DNA of 64,000 nucleotides from assembly GCA_947561395.2 (NCBI GenBank), contig OX387186.1:6809888-6873887 (forward strand). Direction: 5' to 3'. The notes beneath the pieces are model-generated. The model searched no databases, was not told the DNA's origin, and saw only the letters and a list, made by a program, of their open reading frames with translations. Origin of the DNA: Buxus sempervirens. Lineage: Eukaryota > Streptophyta > Magnoliopsida > Buxales > Buxaceae. The translations under genes were made by a program, and so were the position numbers. Positions 58,024 through 64,000 of the stretch are shown here, piece by piece; the stretch's first letter is position 1; every line of letters begins with the position of its first letter.

Positions 58024-61000
58024 TATAAGCACCTCATTTTTGTGCTCCCGGGAAGTGCCGGAAATGCAAAACCCTGCTAAAAAGTCAAACCCTGAAGGGT
58101 CGAAAGTTGACCTTTCGATCAAATGAAATCTGGCTACCTTGCTGTATCTCAATGGATAGAGAATCCCGACACGGTTCCAACGCAACTGATTTTGCAGGAA
58201 TCGGAGGCCGGATGAGGATTCTGCGGGCGGTCAAACTTGAGGAAGAGCCGAGAGTTGACTTTTCCTCGATTTCCGTGCCAAGTACCTTGCTCTAAACCAT
58301 TGGATAGAGAATCCTGACACGAGTCCAACGCAACTGAGTTTGCTGGAATCGGAGTCCGGATGAAGGTTCTGTGGGCCGGTCAAACTTAAGAATGAGCCGA
58401 AAGTTGACGTTTTGCCGAACCCCGAGCCAGGTGTTTAGCCCAGTCCCAATGGATAGAGGACTTCGATACGATTCCAACGCAATTGAGTTTGCTCAAATCG
58501 GAGTCCGGATGAAAAAGATATGAACAGTCAAAGCTAGGGGCATTTCTGGATTTTTGGCAATGCCACATAGGATGCCACGTGTGCGCATGGGGGCTCCACA
58601 TAGGATGCCACGTGGACACAATGAGGGCTGCACACGTGGCACCTCCTAACCCTTCACCTCCCAACCCTTCACTTCCCCATAAAACCCTTCATGTCCCCAT
58701 AAAGATTCTTCATTTCCCCATGAGACTCTTGATTCCCCCATGAGTCTCTTCACTTCCCAACCAATCCTCCACCTCCCATTAACCCTTCACCTCCCCAACA
58801 CAAACAACCCTCTCTCCATTTTACACATGTCACCTCCCCAATAAAAATCCTCCACCTCCCATTAACCCTTCACCTCCCCAACACAAACAACCCTCTCTCC
58901 ATCTTACACATGTCACCTCCCCAATAAAAATCCTCCACCTCCCATTAACCCTTCACCTCCCCAACACAAACAACCCTCTCTCCATCTTACACATGTCACC
59001 TCCCCAATAAAAATCCTCCACCTCCCATTAACCCTTCACCTCCCCAACACAAACAACCCTCTCTCCATCTTACACATGGCAACCCTCCACTTCCCCAAGA
59101 GAAAAACCCTTGACCTCCCCCAACCTTTCCTCTCCACATGGCAACCATCCACTTTTGAGAAAACTCTCCATCTCCCAAGGATTTTTCAATAACTCTCTAA
59201 ACAAAACCTCTCATCTCTCTCATTACATTCTGGGATTGGCATTTTGATGGAAAAAAAAAAGGACTTGGAATTTTCGAAAATCTCTCCAACCTCTCTCCAA
59301 GAAAACCCATCTCTCCCATCTCTCCCATTCGAACCACTCTTCTCCACCTTCCTTGCTTCCACCACCACCCCACACCACATACAAGTGATCCCAAGCTTCT
59401 TCCCTCTTCTTCTTCTCCACTTGTGCTCCAATAAGAGGAGGCTCCAGTGCTGTTGCTGCAGAAAAGGAGGTTCCCCACTGTTGTTTTGCTTCAAGGAGTG
59501 CCATACACCTCCACCAACAAGCTTAGGATGCCAAGGTAAGGTTCCTGGTTAGATTTGTTTTGACATATATTAAAATGAGTTTTTTTATTGATTTTTCTGC
59601 CCTTGCCTTCCTCTTTTGCATGGGCTCATTCCCATGTGGTTTTAAGTATGCATTTGCTATTCTTTTCATGGCATGAGACCCTACAATGGTAAGAGGTTCA
59701 TGTAGGGTGTCCTTGGGAGTATTGGAGTTTGGTTTTACATATTTTTAGGTGCTCATTAGGTTGCTGTTTTAGCTTTATTCCAGTAATTATTAGAGGAGAA
59801 TGTTCCTCTCTTCTTTGGTCCAATGTACCCCGAAGTAAACCCCCCATTACCCTTCTTGACATTATCTCTTCTCTCACTTTTCGTTTACATTTTCATTTTC
59901 TTTTGGTGTGTTTTTGTTGTGGCCATATCCCTTAGCATGCATCTGTTCCTACATTAAAAAGTATGCTCCTTAACCCCAAATGACCCCCGGGGAAAATCCA
60001 TGAGAGGTGCTGTTGGAGACAGCACCATGTCTTGCTATGTGTTTGCATGAACATGATCCATTACCTCCTTCACCTACTGTTTTTTTGTGGATATGTAGCA
60101 TGCCCCGCTGTTGTGTTTACCGAGCCAAGAGGCCACTATTTTGAATCTCAATATATCTCTGTGTACCCATGTTTTTTTTTACTTGCTGCTCGGTGGTTAG
60201 TAACCATGCCTCCCCATCCTACAGCAGCCCTTCACTTGTCTTTTGGCTTGTGCACACACAAGATATGTCATTGCCGGAGTGGCATGTATGAAGGTCCCCT
60301 TCCCTTCTATAACCTTTATGTTATCTTTGGCCCATCCTTAGCATTGCTTAGCTTCCTTTAAAGGCCATTGTTATTGTCATTTATTTTTCTTATTGTTTGC
60401 TGGGCATGTGTAATTGTTTGGGGGTTATTGGCATTTGTTAGGTCCTTGGCCTTAGGTTGTGTGTTGATATTCGAGGCTTGCTGTATGTGTATGAATTAGG
60501 AGACCAAACAGGGGTGCCAAAACCTCTATCTCACTGCTGTAGGTGGTTGAAAAGTGAGTGGGGGCAGCAGCCCCATACCTCCCTCCTTCCCCCTTCCATG
60601 ATTGCGAAACTCCCGAAAGAGACCAAATGAGGTGCTTCTCCACTACCTAAACCATTGTGGGCCCATGCAGGGGCCCACACAACTACTGAAAGCCCCTAGG
60701 AAGCCCATGAAACCACCCCCATTGCAAAACCCTTAAAATGCATTTTTATGTGTGATCTTTGATTTTCATTGATTTGAATAATCTTATAACTAAACCAAAT
60801 GAACCAATAGTCCAACTTGGAACACTAGTGGGCCTTCCAACGAGGCCCACCAAGCCCACTAAACCGGAAAGCATGCAAATAAGCAAGATTAATCGAAATC
60901 AACCCGTTGAACCGGGCGGGCTAAACCCAATGCGGCCCACCCGAATCTTGTTTGTGGAATGAAGTGTGAAATGCATGGTTTGGCCGAGACTCCGGGTAAG

Positions 61001-61736
61001 GGCCTATCGGGCCCGCCAAGGCCCATTAACTAAACCTAAGAAGGGTGCAAACCCTAAACCTCAAGGAACCGGGCTTTCAAGCCCAAATTTGGACTACAGG
61101 CCCCAAGCCCGATGTCTAATTCATTTTGGCTAATATAAGCAAGATAAGTTAAACCTTTTTTTGGCAACCCACATGGGGGCCCACCCAGGGGCCCGCAAAC
61201 CAATGCCGACTCACTTCTGACATGAAAATTACTTAAGTTCCAAACTTAAACCTTAATATAAAATCAATTCATTTCACCTAAGCCCACAGGGCCTCCTAGG
61301 CTTAGACAGAGGCCCACATGGGTACATGGGCTTACCCAAGCCCACCAAGGACATCGTAGACCTTCCAACGGGGCCCACCCAATCAGACCCAGATCACCTA
61401 AGTAAAGCAAGATAAAATCAACTAAAGGGACCCACACCACTTAGGTGGTCCCGCCAAGACCTAACTAAATGGCATGCTGGATTAGGAATCGGGTGAGAAC
61501 CAAATAGAAAGTTGACTCAATCCTAGGAAACTCTAAGGGACCCGTCAATGGACGGGGCGGATCGGGGTATCTACGGACTTCCTCGAACCGCAACTGAGAC
61601 CTTACTTAGAATCTCAAGCCGTAGACCAACCAATTAGACTAACTTAGGCACCCAGGTGTCCGCCTGCACCCCATCAGGCGGTGGCGACTCCGATTTCCCG
61701 TTTTCTACCAGTGCGACCGTTTTTCAGGCGCGCACA
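58024..61736 (+). mobile_element. Solo LTR C (3713 bp), same family as solo LTR B
   Basis: Flanked by CCTGT (58019-58023 and 61737-61741). It starts TATAAGCACCTC, probably a mutated TGTAAGCACC, and ends GGCGCGCACA. Shares GTCAAACCCTGA and GGAGTCCGGATGA blocks near the start and GGCGGTGGCGACTCC near the end with solo LTR B. No internal retrotransposon domain. A pyrimidine-rich zone (58640-59500) carries an 83-base tandem array. Longer than LTR B by about 1.26 kb. Confidence 0.85.
58771..59102. repeat. 83-bp tandem repeats, about four units, in solo LTR C
   Basis: Unit starts at 58771, 58854, 58937 and 59020 with ACCTCCCATTAACCCTTCAC; spacing is exactly 83 bases. Confidence 0.92.
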
Positions 61737-61741
61737 CCTGT

Positions 61742-62300
61742 AATTTATTTGAAATATCTCCAGTGGGTTTGTTTATGAAGTACTCCTTTATGTACAATAA
61801 GAGTGCATTACTTCCACTTACTGGTACATTCTTCGATTGTCAGGAGGTGGCTGGTCGGCTAGAGCACATGCAGAAAGAGTTACAAATAATGAGTGATGCA
61901 TATCGGAGATCCATCACTGTTATAAGAGACGCATATGGAGGTTGCAATACTAGAGCTGATAAAGGTATAGGTGACTAAGATGTTATTACGTGGTTGGAAT
62001 ATTTTTTTTGGATTGATTATATGCGCTTGCTAGTGACCAAGATGAATTCATTTGAACTGCAGGTACGTAAAGAGTTGCGATGGAATATATTGGATGTGGA
62101 GCAGAGCTTTATGATTGCAACTTTCAGTTACATGTTTCCATGTATTCATTTATGTAATTAATGGAGCATATGTATTTGGGATTTTTGTATGGTGATTACC
62201 CCAAATGTGGTGGATTGTTAGTTTTTTGTATGACAGTTGTGGTTTTTTCACAAATTGTAGATGTTCTTTGAATATAAATAAAATTTTTTGCAACAATTGA
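61742..62300 (+). other. 3' end of an unrecognised gene or element
   Basis: Exon-like 61844-61964 (GTCAG| to AAAG|GTATAG) reads EVAGRLEHMQKELQIMSDAY then RRSITVIRDAYGG, helical and charged. A further piece starts after CTGCAG at about 62062. A polyadenylation-type AATAAA occurs at about 62276. The upstream part is cut off by solo LTR C. Family not recognised. Confidence 0.4.
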
Positions 62301-62539
62301 AATGACATAATCGATTACTCAGTTGTCCAAAATTTGTCTGAAATCGATTGCATGCAATTTGTCTATAACGGTTATTTCTCATGTTTCGATTAATGATGTG
62401 TCGATAACACATAGACCACTGATGATATGAACTCAGAATTTTGAATCGTGAATTAATAGATTAATCGTAAAAATATTGGTTAATCGAGGCGTTGTTATGA
62501 TTATCTGGTAGTAATTTTATATAATGGCCGAAGTGGTTA

Positions 62540-62900
62540 ATCGGCACATTTCGATTAGTCGAGTGTTAATCCTGCAATGAACTTCAGAAAAACAACCAAC
62601 TGTAACTCTAATCGACAAATTATCGATGCACCTTAAAAATAGTGATTAATCGGGAAATAGATACGATTAATCGGTACTAATTGAATGCCATGCGCCCAGT
62701 TTTTCATCGGCAATATCCGATTAATCGACGGTTAATCCTACAATTAGCCTCAGAAAAACAGCACTCTGTGATTCTAATCGAGATTTTCTCGATTAATCTA
62801 AAAAATAGTGGTTAATTGGGAATTAGATACGATTAATCGGTCATCATTGAATGCAATGCGCCCAGTAGTTCATCGGCAAGGTTCGATTAATCGAAGTTTA
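62540..62900. repeat. 166-bp tandem repeat, two units and flanking parts
   Basis: ATCGGCA starts at 62540, 62706 and 62872, an exact 166-base period. Each unit includes GATACGATTAATCGG and ATGCGCCCAGT. Copies are diverged but gap-free. Confidence 0.85.
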
Positions 62901-63009
62901 GTGTTCAATTGCCGATTAACCAACAAATCACTAATTTTATCAGTAATCGAGTTACTTCTGATCAACGAATAGTTAAACAACCTAACTTTGATAATCGCCA
63001 AATATACGA

Positions 63010-64000
63010 TTAATCAATACGTTGCCGATCATTGGAATTTCAAACAACCCATGTAGGTTATCGGCAACTACACGATTAATCAATGTATAGTCGATCAAAT
63101 GACAGCCAACCAACCTTTCATCGTAGGATACCATCTCATTATTCAGGTTGGTCACATGAACATCTATAAGTATCCATCGATTGTCTAAAGAATATCCTAC
63201 GAAGCAAGATTTGTATCCTCAATGCTAATAAGATATCCTCATTAACTTTGCGGATATAATTGTAGTACGCGTAGGATACCATCTTATGCTTCGTGATTGT
63301 TCAACGAAGAACTATTAGTATCCCTTGATTAATATAATTGTATCCCACAACTATAAATTGTATCCATTGATTCATAGCATATTATCCCATGACATAGATT
63401 AATCGAAATTTAAAACCTCGATGAAATGAAATTCGTTGATTAATCGGAAATATTAACGATCAACAGTCCATGTTTCGGGTGATTGAACTTGCAATTTGTA
63501 TCCTCGATGCTAATAAGATATCCTCATAGACCGTTGATCGTTAATATTTCCGATTAATCAACGAATTTCATTGAAATCGAAATGTTCATCGAGGTTTTAA
63601 ATTTCGATTAATCTATATCATGGGATACAATTCATTAAATCAATGGATACAATTTATAGTTGTGGGATACAATTATATTAATCGAGGGATACTAATAGTT
63701 CTTCGTTGAACAATCACGAAGCATAAGATGGTATCTTACGATTACTACAATTATATCCGCAAAGTTAATGAGGATATCTTATTAGCATCAAGGATACAAA
63801 TCTTGCTTCGTAGGATATTCTTTAGACAATCGATGGATACTTATAGATGTTCGTGTGACCAACCTGAATAATGAGATGGTATCCTATGATGAAAGGTTGG
63901 TTGGCTGTCATTTGATCGGCTATACATTGATTAATCGTGTAGTTGCTGATAACCTACATGGGTTGTTTGAAATTTCAATGATCCGCAACGTATTGATTAA
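63010..64000. repeat. Large inverted repeat (foldback) reaching the window edge
   Basis: Left arm 63010-63464 and right arm 63533-64000 are reverse complements with scattered mismatches; the loop is about 68 bases. The outermost visible bases still pair (TTAATCAATACGTTG against CAACGTATTGATTAA), so the structure extends past the right edge. The loop holds a third copy of the arm segment around CTAATAAGATATCCTC. No coding sequence. Confidence 0.9.

Noticed and set aside
58021-58034. TGTTATAAGC as the start of solo LTR C
   Set aside because: Starting at TG gives flanks that do not match; starting at 58024 gives a perfect CCTGT duplication.
59186-59552. Overlapping frames of about 100 codons in solo LTR C
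   Set aside because: Low-complexity pyrimidine-rich LTR sequence open in several frames on both strands; no domain.

Overview
This is nuclear DNA of a flowering plant, almost certainly a eudicot. The evidence is spliced genes with GT-AG introns, plant-specific families (GLR2-type glutamate receptor-like channels, a bZIP34/61-type factor, fragments of oxidosqualene cyclase, ALB3, HMA1 and calmodulin-like genes), Ty1/Copia elements primed by initiator Met tRNA (TGGTATCAGAGC), and CACTA (En/Spm) transposons. I cannot name the species. I see no rRNA, tRNA or CRISPR.

Layout. 1-6907: a Copia element (Copia-1, minus strand), split by a 4.1-kb CACTA element (CACTA-1, 1747-5870, 3-bp TSD GGA). CACTA-1 carries exons of at least four unrelated host genes. 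6908-9255: a truncated, frameshifted GLR pseudogene; Copia-1 sits in its last exon. 9260-9612: a MITE with ~60-bp terminal inverted repeats. 9946-15998: a second, nearly complete GLR2-type gene (five exons, minus strand) with a 1-bp frameshift and an internally deleted Copia (Copia-2) in intron 1. 16.7 kb: a LINE RNase H remnant. 18860-22579: a bZIP34/61-type gene (plus strand), broken by a 2.57-kb solo LTR in an exon and by further small lesions. 22794-23341: a Mutator-like MITE with a 9-bp TSD. 23985-26796: a CACTA-like terminus followed by captured HMA1 and SCYL1 exons. 27045-49345: a 22.3-kb CACTA element (CACTA-2, TSD ATT) with a decayed TNP2-like transposase and a second ORF, swollen by a 9.3-kb LARD with 3.3-kb LTRs, a solo LTR and a scrap of endogenous pararetrovirus. 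50256-55580: a third Copia. 58024-61736: a further solo LTR. 62.3-64.0 kb: an AT-rich block with a 166-bp tandem repeat and a large hairpin-forming inverted repeat that runs off the window.

How it fits together. This is a transposon-dominated region in which insertions can be ordered by nesting: GLR copy, then Copia-1, then CACTA-1; and CACTA-2, then solo LTR and LARD. Target-site duplications that I could read at both ends support CACTA-1 (GGA), CACTA-2 (ATT), the LARD (AATTT), three solo LTRs (ACAAG, GTGGC, CCTGT) and a Mutator-like MITE (TTAGGTGGG). No gene looks fully intact. The least damaged are the second GLR (one missing base) and the captured calmodulin-like ORF. The most unusual biology is repeated exon capture by CACTA-type elements, and the unexplained hairpin and satellite block at the right edge.
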